This document shows, piece by piece, positions 1-5,842 of a DNA stretch of 9,119 nucleotides (position 1 is the stretch's first letter; every line of letters starts with the position of its first letter). Both the position numbers and the translations under genes were made by a program. Source of the DNA: DATKXO01 sp035528995 (GTDB lineage: Bacteria; Planctomycetota; Phycisphaerae; UBA1845); contig DATKXO010000170.1 of NCBI GenBank assembly GCA_035528995.1, positions 1-9,119 of the forward strand, in the 5' to 3' direction. The notes under the pieces are model-generated. The model saw nothing but the letters and a program-made list of their open reading frames with translations, had not been told where the DNA came from and did no database searches.

Positions 1-1224
1 GCGCAGCTCGCACGCCAGTGAGCAGGCGGTGATGCGCAGGCGGGGCGGTTGCTTGCCGGCGGTGTGTTCGTCGCGGTCGGGGGGCGGGTCGTACTGCGTG
101 TCGGTGGTGGCCAGCACCTCCCGGCCGTTCAGCTTCAGGTAGACGCGGTTGTCCAAATGGCCGAACTCGACCGTCACCGGACGACCGAGACGAAGAGGTC
201 GCAGTCGGTGCGTGGCGAGGGTGGTCTCGTCGCCGCCGGGCGGCTGCATACGCAGCGTCGCCGTGCCGTCCGGTTGGAGTCGTGCGCTGAAGTGGTAGGG
301 ACCGCGCGTCAGCTCCCAGCTACACCAACCGCTGCCATGGCGCAGCGTCACCTCCGCCACCACGCGAAGGTCCCCGACATAGTTGCCGGGGGCCCGGTGG
401 TTGTAGCCGTAGACGTCCTGCAGGTATCGCCCGGGAGGGGAGGCGTCGAAGGTGATACTGCGTGGCGTTTCATCCAGCCCGGTGCAGTGAATCACGCGTG
501 TGTCGAGCCCGTACCAGCCGGGGCTCGGGTCGGTGTGCCGTCGATCGGCGACCCAACGGGCTCGCGCCAGGTCGCCCGCGGGGCCGTGTGGCAGCCGGTT
601 CTGGTCGAAGACGACGAACCACAGGACGCTTTGGGCGGCGGGGGTCTTGGGGGCGATCCGCCCGTTCACGTATACGTCGCCGTCGATGATCTCAACCGAG
701 TCGCCAGGCAGCCCGACGATGCGTTTGATGTAGTTCTGGGCGGGATTGGCCGGGTCGCGGAAAACGATTACGTCCCAGCGGTTCGGCCCCAGCAGGCCCC
801 CGAAGAGGTAGGGCCACTTGTGCACGAGGACGCGATCCCCGGACTTGGGGGCGGCGTGGCGCAGGTCCGGGGCGATTCGCTGGTGACAGTTCGGGCAGGT
901 GAGCTCGCGGGGGACGTCGAAGTCGCGCACCAAGCCGGATGTCCGCGAAGCGGGGCCGTAGTCGTACTCCCAGCCGCAGTAGGGGCAGACGGTTGTGCCG
1001 TGCACGCCGAGCAGCGATTCGGCCATCGATCCGGTGGGGATGATGAAGGCCTCGATGAAAAACGCGCGGAAGACGAATGCCAGGATCAGCGCGGTGAGAA
1101 CCGTCTGGATCGAGTCGAGGACGTGGTGGGAGGCGGGCGGGCTCGTGACCGGTTCCGGCACGCCGGTCCGTGTGCCCGGCGGTTGGCCGTGCTCGTCTCG
1201 CGATGTTTTTGTTTCTTCGGTCAA
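1..1224 (-). CDS. lepB: Signal peptidase I, second tandem paralogue (C-terminus off the left edge)
   Basis: This is a membrane-bound serine/lysine-dyad protease that removes signal peptides from exported proteins; 408 codons are visible and the reading frame is still open at base 1. A single membrane segment (about residues 36-62) leads directly into the catalytic Ser box IPTGSMAES (Ser66). Two CxxC pairs follow (C80/C83 and C110/C113), looking like one zinc ribbon, then GDRVLVHKWPY (about 129-139) and the catalytic Lys box NYIKRIVGLPGD (Lys167). After DGDVYVNG comes a long insertion containing DVYGYN and strands resembling a beta sandwich, clearly paralogous to that of the upstream gene. The C-terminal GDN/SxDSR box lies outside the window. 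The frame has a stop at 1227-1225 immediately before TTG at 1224, and there is no ATG before the Ser box, so TTG is the preferred start; a GTG at 1161 is an alternative. It begins 46 bases after the other peptidase gene stops, so co-transcription is likely. No clear ribosome binding site is seen. Confidence 0.9.
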   Translation of the reverse strand, partial: MTEETKTSRDEHGQPPGTRTGVPEPVTSPPASHHVLDSIQTVLTALILAFVFRAFFIEAFIIPTGSMAESLLGVHGTTVCPYCGWEYDYGPASRTSGLVRDFDVPRELTCPNCHQRIAPDLRHAAPKSGDRVLVHKWPYLFGGLLGPNRWDVIVFRDPANPAQNYIKRIVGLPGDSVEIIDGDVYVNGRIAPKTPAAQSVLWFVVFDQNRLPHGPAGDLARARWVADRRHTDPSPGWYGLDTRVIHCTGLDETPRSITFDASPPGRYLQDVYGYNHRAPGNYVGDLRVVAEVTLRHGSGWCSWELTRGPYHFSARLQPDGTATLRMQPPGGDETTLATHRLRPLRLGRPVTVEFGHLDNRVYLKLNGREVLATTDTQYDPPPDRDEHTAGKQPPRLRITACSLACELR

Positions 1225-1270
1225 TTATGTTGGTCTATCTCGGGTCTGGCCGCTCGATTCTGCCGTGGGC

Positions 1271-2950
1271 TTAGTGGATCCAGCGGACCCGGCCCAGGTC
1301 GGGCAGGCAGTTGGGCAGGCCGGGAAACAGCGGCATGAACCCCGGCCAATAGACGAAGAACGCCCGCCCGATCAATTGATCGGCCGGAACGGTCCCGATC
1401 TGGTACTTGCCCTCCTCCTTTGCCTTGCGTAGATGCGCGCCGAGCGGCTGACCGGCCCACCAACGGCTGTCGAGGCTGGCCGGGCTGTTGTCGCCGCACA
1501 CGAAATACTGGTCCGGACCCAGTTGGATCGGGTGGCCCTGGGTCCCGATCCCGGCTCGTTCGGAGTTGTGCAGGCTGCGGCTGGTGTAGAACACGTCGCG
1601 CTGGATCAGCAAATGGGCTAGCTTGGCCCGCACGTGCTCGGCCGCGACGCGGACGATCGGCCGCCGCGCGTCGGTCGGCAGCCGGCTGCGGACGTCGGCT
1701 TCTTCCGGTCCGATGCCGTACTGCGCCGGCGTGGACTCGATTACGGTCTCCCCGTCGATTTCGACCGCCACCACGTAGTCGGTATTGGCCAGCGCGAAGC
1801 GGACGTCGCGCGGCGGGGCCGTGACCGATACCTCCTTCCACAGCTCGCGTTCATCGCTGCCGGACCCGCTGTGCTCGAGCGTGACCCGACCGTTGGCATA
1901 CAACCGGGCGTAGAAGCGGTCCGAGTACTTGCTGGCGCTGAGCTCCACGTAACCGTCGCCGGCCTCGATCGCCACCTCGGCCGACAGCCGCAGGTCGCTG
2001 ACTACGTTCTGCAACTTCGGGTGGGCGGGGAGGTTGTAACCATAGACGTCGGTGATATCGCCGGGAGGTGGGTTGTCGCCGAGCCGGGTAACGAACTGGA
2101 TCTCGGCCGGCGGCCGGTCTACGCCGTCGAAACGGGGCATGCGTGTATCGAGGGCGGTCCAGCCGCTGTTCTCACGGAGGGCGATCCAGCGCGGATGGTA
2201 GCGCGCCGCGGAACTGGGTTCTCGCGGGTGGCAATCGTGGTCGTAGTATGGAAACCACAACGCCCGCTGGGCATGTCGCGTCTTGCGCGCGATCTGCGTC
2301 TCCCCCGTGTTGGGGTCGGTGACAAAAACGTCGCCGTCAATGATCTCGATCTTCTCGCCCAGCAGGCCGATCAGCCGCTTGATGTAGTTTGTCTGGCCGT
2401 CCTTGGGCACCTTGAAAACGACCACGTCCCAGCGCTGCGGCCCGAGTTGCCCGCCGATGGCGTACGGCCAGCCGTGCACGACAATGCGGTCGCCGGATTT
2501 TCGTCGCAAGGGCTCCATGGGGGTTGCGCGATCGAGCATCTCGTGATATCGACAAAGGCGGCAACCCACACCGCTGAGCCCGTCCGTGCGTTGGAACGGG
2601 GCGAACGCGGGCTTGCGGCAGTCGGGACAAACGCCCTTGGTGCCAGTGCCCTCACGGTACCGACAATTGGGACACTGGATGATCGGGCCGGGCTTGTTAT
2701 CGTGAAAGCCGACAGCGTATTCATGGCCGCAACTCGGACAACTGTGCGTGGCGTAGGCGCCCGCCAGCGTCTCGGCCATCGACCCGGTAGGGATGATGAA
2801 CAGCGGCAGGAAGAAGCTCTTGAGGACCAGCAGCCAGACGAACAGGTCTACGAATCCGGCGATCTGGGCGAGGATCGGCTCGCGCCGGCGTGCGCGGGGC
2901 TGAGTCATCCGGGCGGCCGACGCCTTTCTCTGCTTGCTTGCTGTGCCCAT
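1271..2950 (-). CDS. lepB: Signal peptidase I, complete, with zinc-ribbon and beta-sandwich insertions
   Basis: This is a leader peptidase that would cleave Sec/Tat signal peptides at the outer face of the cytoplasmic membrane. With the ATG at 2950 it is 559 residues, much longer than typical bacterial enzymes (about 180-325). One membrane segment (about 28-52) is followed by the catalytic Ser box IPTGSMAETL (Ser57). Four CxxC pairs follow at C71/C74, C93/C96, C108/C111 and C130/C133, resembling two zinc ribbons. GDRIVVHGWPY (about 153-163) and the Lys box TNYIKRLIGLLGE (Lys191) come next. Residues about 215-475 form an inserted beta-rich region containing DVYGYN and VAVEIDGETV. The C-terminal box is GDNSPASLDSR (486-496), followed by IGRAFFVYWP. 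All catalytic elements are present, but the usual GLPGD after the Lys is GLLGE. The frame opens upstream to an ATG at 3082, but a promoter candidate at 3000-3028 lies downstream of that start. ATG 2950 or ATG 2908 (AAAGG 14 bases upstream) is therefore more likely. Confidence 0.92.
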   Translation of the reverse strand: MGTASKQRKASAARMTQPRARRREPILAQIAGFVDLFVWLLVLKSFFLPLFIIPTGSMAETLAGAYATHSCPSCGHEYAVGFHDNKPGPIIQCPNCRYREGTGTKGVCPDCRKPAFAPFQRTDGLSGVGCRLCRYHEMLDRATPMEPLRRKSGDRIVVHGWPYAIGGQLGPQRWDVVVFKVPKDGQTNYIKRLIGLLGEKIEIIDGDVFVTDPNTGETQIARKTRHAQRALWFPYYDHDCHPREPSSAARYHPRWIALRENSGWTALDTRMPRFDGVDRPPAEIQFVTRLGDNPPPGDITDVYGYNLPAHPKLQNVVSDLRLSAEVAIEAGDGYVELSASKYSDRFYARLYANGRVTLEHSGSGSDERELWKEVSVTAPPRDVRFALANTDYVVAVEIDGETVIESTPAQYGIGPEEADVRSRLPTDARRPIVRVAAEHVRAKLAHLLIQRDVFYTSRSLHNSERAGIGTQGHPIQLGPDQYFVCGDNSPASLDSRWWAGQPLGAHLRKAKEEGKYQIGTVPADQLIGRAFFVYWPGFMPLFPGLPNCLPDLGRVRWIH

Positions 2951-2999
2951 GCGGTGGTCGCGCTTCCGAACAGTCCTCAGGCCGCGTTGGTGACCAGTA

Positions 3000-3028
3000 A
3001 GCCTATCGGCCGTACCGTTGGGGGTCAA
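3000..3028 (-). promoter_or_regulatory. Promoter candidate for the signal peptidase pair
   Basis: On the minus strand, TTGACC (3028-3023) is separated by 17 bases from TAGGCT (3005-3000). Transcription would begin near 2993, giving a leader of about 43 bases to the ATG at 2950. This resembles the two prepilin promoters in the window (TTGATC or TTGATT, 17 bases, TAGCCT). Assigned by eye as sigma-70-like; the -10 hexamer is not a strong match. Confidence 0.45.
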
Positions 3029-3138
3029 ACCTGCGAGTGCCGCGTGTGTCCTGCTCTGTATAGGCCGCCCCTTTAACGGCATGTACGTCGTGGGGCTGCC
3101 GGCGGTGCGGCTAGAATGGCCTCGCCCAGGCCGGCGGA

Positions 3139-3167
3139 TTGTCGGTCGGCCTGTACGTGAATATCAT
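3139..3167 (+). promoter_or_regulatory. Promoter candidate for the small lipoprotein gene
   Basis: TTGTCG (3139-3144), a 17-base spacer, and TATCAT (3162-3167) form a good sigma-70-like pair. The predicted transcription start near 3174 gives a leader of about 30 bases before the ATG at 3204, with a strong ribosome binding site inside it. It diverges from the signal peptidase promoter at 3000-3028. Confidence 0.5.
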
Positions 3168-3203
3168 AGCGGCGGGTCGGACTGTTTCTTGGAGGAAGCT
3201 CAG

Positions 3204-3344
3204 ATGAAGCGCAGGCGACGCCGTCTGATCGCGCTCAGTGTTCTTTCCAGCGGGACCTTGTTGGCCAGCAGTTGCTCCGGCGTGGCTGATCAGATCATCG
3301 CCACCATACGCCTGGCGTTCGGCATCGCGGACATCTGGGTGTAA
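3204..3344 (+). CDS. Small putative lipoprotein or exported peptide, 46 residues
   Basis: I do not recognise this protein. The ATG at 3204 has a near-perfect ribosome binding site, GGAGGAAG at 3191-3198, with GGAGG ending 8 bases before the start, and a promoter candidate just upstream. The N-terminus is MKRRRRR followed by a hydrophobic stretch, LIALSVLSSGTLLASSC, which looks like a lipoprotein signal peptide with Cys24 as the lipidation site (lipobox ASSC, imperfect because the -3 residue is Ala rather than Leu). The mature part would be only about 23 residues, hydrophobic to amphipathic, ending GIADIWV. The frame extends upstream to an ATG at 3018, but that part crosses the promoter region and has no ribosome binding site. 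The charged N-terminus, hydrophobic core and good initiation signals argue for a real gene. Its role is unknown. It diverges from the signal peptidases, so a shared envelope context is possible but unproven. Confidence 0.65.
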   Translation: MKRRRRRLIALSVLSSGTLLASSCSGVADQIIATIRLAFGIADIWV

Positions 3345-3371
3345 GTTGGGTTTCCGGCGTGGGCCGGTGTC

Positions 3372-3580
3372 CTACCGGTTTTCCCCCTCGGCAGTCCGGA
3401 GCCAGCCGAATTTCACGGTCGAGCCGCCGTGACCCGCGGACACAAGCCGGCCGTCGGTCAACTCGAAGATGGCCTTCCAGGCGCTGAACCTGTTGTAGCG
3501 ACGTATGCTGCGCTAGCAGGTGCGGGCGTAGTTGTACGTGCTGTCCCGGATTCCGGGCCACGTTGGCCCATGAGGGCACG
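3372..3580 (-). pseudogene. Decayed C-terminus of a third prepilin-like gene
   Basis: Reading the minus strand from 3500 down to a TAG at 3374-3372 gives 42 residues beginning RYNRFSAWKAIFELTDGRLV. These align without gaps to residues 246-280 of the complete prepilin at 4564-5430, with 18 of 35 positions identical by my count, including AW, ELTDGRLV, AG, FG and LR. In the same frame an in-frame TAG lies at 3515-3513 and no start codon precedes the match, so this is not an open gene. In another frame, near 3573, SWAN recurs as in the neighbouring prepilin. The distance from there to RYN is about 50 bases shorter than expected, as if a deletion removed the H-X9-DG part. The N-terminal prepilin signal is not found upstream. 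It is probably a leftover from tandem gene duplication. The limits above 3500 are uncertain. Confidence 0.6.
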
Positions 3581-3640
3581 GCCGCGGACCACGTATGTCG
3601 TGGGTCTTTTGATCGAGACGCGCTTCGCGACCCGGCCCAG

Positions 3641-4408
3641 TCAGCGGGGATCGTTTACCCAGCCGAACTCGCGCTCGTTCGACCGCCACACCGGATAGAA
3701 CTCGTCCTTAGCCAGCAGCCTTAGCTGCCTCGCCTTCAGATCCGCGCCTTCCTGTATCTCCCGGTTGCCGCCTTTGGGCGAGACAAAGCGCCCCGCCCCC
3801 CCGTCGAGATACCCGATGTTGCAGCCGCCGTGGTGGCGGTCACTGAATTGGTCCAGGTTAGCCCATGACCCATCGTCGACCTCCCCGTTGTACCAGAACG
3901 CGTCCTCCTCAATGAGGAAAGGCAGCGCCGGGAATCGCCCGATCAGCGTCTGGCTCGGTTTCAGCGGGTCGGTCGGGTAGAACATTTTCCAGGGCAGATC
4001 GGTGCGGGCGCCCGCCATCCGGATGATGACCGTGTAGTCGAAGAATGTGTTGGCCTCGCGCTGGCCGGTGGGGCATTGGAAAATGTCGTCCTCGTAGCTC
4101 AGGTGATGCCGCAGGACCGAGGTCTCGAACGGATGGGAGTAAGCTTCGGGGTTCTCAAGGTACTCGGCATTCATGCGCCCGGACCACTCGGAATTGATCG
4201 GGCCTTGCCAATACGTGCCGGGAATGTAGCCCTGGTACCCTTCGGCGTAAATGAAGAACCCCTGCACGATCTGCTTCACGTTCGACAGGCAGACGACTTC
4301 CCGACTCTGCTCGCGGGCGCTACTGAGGGTCGGCAACAGAATGGCAATGAGCAGACCGATGATGGCTACCACGACCAGCAGCTCGATGAGCGTGAAACCG
4401 CGACGCAT
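3641..4408 (-). CDS. Prepilin-type N-terminal cleavage/methylation protein with H-X9-DG motif
   Basis: This 255-residue protein belongs to the pseudopilin-like exported family that is highly expanded in planctomycetes. The N-terminus MRRGFTLIELLVVVAIIGLL is a type III signal: the prepilin peptidase would cut after Gly4, leaving Phe at +1 and Glu at +5, and the hydrophobic helix continues to about residue 27. Single cysteines at about 40 and 112 could pair. The family motif is seen at H192 followed by nine residues and D202-G203 (RHHGGCNIGYLDGG). The ATG at 4408 is chosen because it places the signal at the N-terminus and has GAGGAG 4 bases upstream; the frame extends to 4459 without support. 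It lies 155 bases downstream of a paralogous gene on the same strand and has its own promoter candidate. The precise role (minor pseudopilin, surface protein) cannot be read from sequence. Confidence 0.92.
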   Translation of the reverse strand: MRRGFTLIELLVVVAIIGLLIAILLPTLSSAREQSREVVCLSNVKQIVQGFFIYAEGYQGYIPGTYWQGPINSEWSGRMNAEYLENPEAYSHPFETSVLRHHLSYEDDIFQCPTGQREANTFFDYTVIIRMAGARTDLPWKMFYPTDPLKPSQTLIGRFPALPFLIEEDAFWYNGEVDDGSWANLDQFSDRHHGGCNIGYLDGGAGRFVSPKGGNREIQEGADLKARQLRLLAKDEFYPVWRSNEREFGWVNDPR

Positions 4409-4492
4409 CAGACTCCTCGCGGAGACGTGGGTAGCCAAGACGATCCTGGCAGGCAGCAAACGCTGACCACGGCCACTTGCTCCATCTGCCTC

Positions 4493-4521
4493 AGGCTAAC
4501 CTCCCGCCGCTGGCGGATCAA
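4493..4521 (-). promoter_or_regulatory. Promoter of the first prepilin gene, with conserved leader
   Basis: On the minus strand, TTGATC (4521-4516), a 17-base spacer and TAGCCT (4498-4493) are followed by GGAGCAAGTGG (4483-4473). The same hexamers, spacer and leader motif occur before the neighbouring prepilin gene at 5515-5543. The distances from the leader motif to the start codon (65 bases) and to the -10 box (20 bases) are identical in both. Transcription would start near 4486. Confidence 0.6.
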
Positions 4522-4563
4522 CGTTTTTCGCGGCCGAGGGATGCGTCGCTGGGAAGAGTGGCA

Positions 4564-5430
4564 CTACTCGTCGTTGACCGCCGGGGCCCGGCGAAGGTAG
4601 CCAAAAGTGGGGTGGGGATTCCATGTGCCGGCCGTAACAAGCCGGCCGTCCGTAAGCTCGTAGTAGGTGGTCCAGGCGTCGTGTTCCTTGTAGCGGTCGT
4701 CGCCCCACTTCTTGCCCGGAACGACTTGATACGCACGAGCCGAGACACTCCCGTCAACGTGGGCCACGCAGGCTTTCCCGTTGTGGCGGACAGTGAGCGT
4801 GTCCTCATTGGACCAGGCGCTGTCGCAGACCGCGGCGAGGTGCTCGAACTCGTTTTCTTCAACGATCATCCAGGGCATCGAGTTCTCTAGGGCCTTGTCC
4901 CAGTCCTCGTCCCAGTGGAACTCCACGAAGTTGTTCGGCCAGCGCGTCCGCTGCATGAGCGAGATCGGCGCCCCGGTTAAAAGCGCCGGAGCCGTGTAGC
5001 TGTATAGCGGCTTCTCGAGCGAGCCACCCTCGGTGGTCCAGCGGTCGAACTTGTCCACCGGGCACTTGTAGACGTCTTCGTCCCGCCCCACCAACTCGAA
5101 AATCGTGCCGGAAAAAGGCATGTGCTGGCGCAGGACATGGAACGGGATGTTTCCAGGGAGTGAGCCCAACCAGCAGAGCGGGCGCGACGTGCGGTAATTG
5201 ACCGGACCGTTGCGTAGCTTGACGTAGTCCCACACAGTGCCCGGCAGCATGCCGCGCCATTCGGTCGCGTACGACTGGAAGCCGATCGCCAACTGACGCA
5301 TGTTGCTCATGCAGATGTCGAGGCGGGCTTCATCCTTGGCGCTCTGGAGGGCCGGCAGCAGGATCGAGATCAGCAGCCCGATGATCGCGACCACCACCAG
5401 CAATTCGATGAGCGTGAAAGCACGACGCAT
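4564..5430 (-). CDS. Prepilin-type N-terminal cleavage/methylation protein with H-X9-DG motif
   Basis: This 288-residue paralogue of the gene at 3641-4408 starts MRRAFTLIELLVVVAIIGLL. The prepilin peptidase site would have Ala rather than the usual Gly at -1, with Phe +1 and Glu +5 retained; Ala is tolerated in some prepilins. The hydrophobic helix runs to about residue 26. The H-X9-DG motif is H216 plus nine residues then D226-G227 (RHNGKACVAHVDGS). The C-terminal 60 residues (RYKEHDAW...ELTDGRLVTAG...FGYLR) are the part preserved in the decayed copy at 3372-3500. Cysteines at 40, 86, 123, 202 and 221 may form disulfides outside the cell. The start has GGAG 7 bases upstream and a promoter candidate at 5515-5543. 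Because each prepilin gene has its own promoter, the pair may be regulated alike but transcribed separately. Substrate or structural role is not evident. Confidence 0.92.
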   Translation of the reverse strand: MRRAFTLIELLVVVAIIGLLISILLPALQSAKDEARLDICMSNMRQLAIGFQSYATEWRGMLPGTVWDYVKLRNGPVNYRTSRPLCWLGSLPGNIPFHVLRQHMPFSGTIFELVGRDEDVYKCPVDKFDRWTTEGGSLEKPLYSYTAPALLTGAPISLMQRTRWPNNFVEFHWDEDWDKALENSMPWMIVEENEFEHLAAVCDSAWSNEDTLTVRHNGKACVAHVDGSVSARAYQVVPGKKWGDDRYKEHDAWTTYYELTDGRLVTAGTWNPHPTFGYLRRAPAVNDE

Positions 5431-5514
5431 CAGACGACTCCGTGAGATGTGCGCGACCGATAGCGCACGGGCAGACGCCGAACAGTAACGGCGACCACTT
5501 GCTCCCTCCCACTC

Positions 5515-5543
5515 AGGCTAGCTTACCGCGGTTGACGAATCAA
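5515..5543 (-). promoter_or_regulatory. Promoter of the second prepilin gene, with conserved leader
   Basis: On the minus strand, TTGATT (5543-5538), a 17-base spacer and TAGCCT (5520-5515) are followed by GGAGCAAGTGG (5505-5495). The arrangement matches that before the other prepilin gene in sequence and spacing, which makes both more credible. Transcription would start near 5508, giving a leader of about 78 bases. Confidence 0.6.
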
Positions 5544-5601
5544 GCTATTTCGGGGTGGAATGGATCGGGGATGAGCGTCAGGAAAGTGGGTAACGTCCAG
5601 A

Positions 5602-5727
5602 TGTCATTCCGACCGCGTCCGCCGGTGGCGGACGCGCGGAGGAATCTGGCCCAATCACACGACCGAGGCCAGATTCCTCGGCGCGGAGTTTACCCTGAGC
5701 AACGTCGAAGGGCTTCTCGGAATGACA
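5602..5727. repeat. Nested palindromic repeat element (REP/MITE-like)
   Basis: The 126-base element is bounded by perfect inverted 11-mers, TGTCATTCCGA (5602-5612) and TCGGAATGACA (5717-5727). Inside are a perfect 10-bp hairpin with a 3-base loop (CGCGTCCGCC at 5614-5623, GGCGGACGCG at 5627-5636) and a perfect 13-bp inverted pair (GAGGAATCTGGCC at 5639-5651, GGCCAGATTCCTC at 5667-5679). A partial palindrome, CCCTGAGC...GAAGGG, lies at 5693-5712. It encodes no protein and I see no target-site duplication beside it. Dispersed intergenic palindromes beginning TCATTCCGA are, as I recall, common in several bacterial phyla. It sits between the divergent prepilin and methyltransferase genes. Confidence 0.85.
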
Positions 5728-5842
5728 CGCTGCGGACGCAAGTGACGCTCACCCGGATCGGGGCAGGGTCGGATACAGTCTAGTCGTTTGTTCGAGTGAC
5801 GGGCGGGAAATGGCCCCGCGTTGCCGTCCGGCTTGGAGATCG

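Noticed and set aside
49..1338. Long plus-strand open frame of 429 codons
   Set aside because: It is antisense to a signal peptidase with intact Ser and Lys boxes; the plus-strand translation has no recognisable domain and is a GC-rich shadow frame.
1634..3076. Long plus-strand open frame of 480 codons
   Set aside because: It is antisense to the complete signal peptidase gene, which has all catalytic motifs; no family resemblance in the plus-strand product.
2951..3082. N-terminal extension of the complete signal peptidase to the ATG at 3082
   Set aside because: It lacks a ribosome binding site and crosses the promoter candidate at 3000-3028; the extra 44 residues resemble no domain.
3354..3367. 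CCGGC-GTGG-GCCGG hairpin after the small lipoprotein gene as a terminator
   Set aside because: The stem is only five pairs and no T-run follows directly; such hairpins are frequent by chance in DNA this GC-rich.
3345..3640. Open frame of 94 codons on the minus strand (3579-3295)
   Set aside because: It is in a different frame from the conserved prepilin-like C-terminus and overlaps the small lipoprotein gene; it is better explained as part of a decayed gene.
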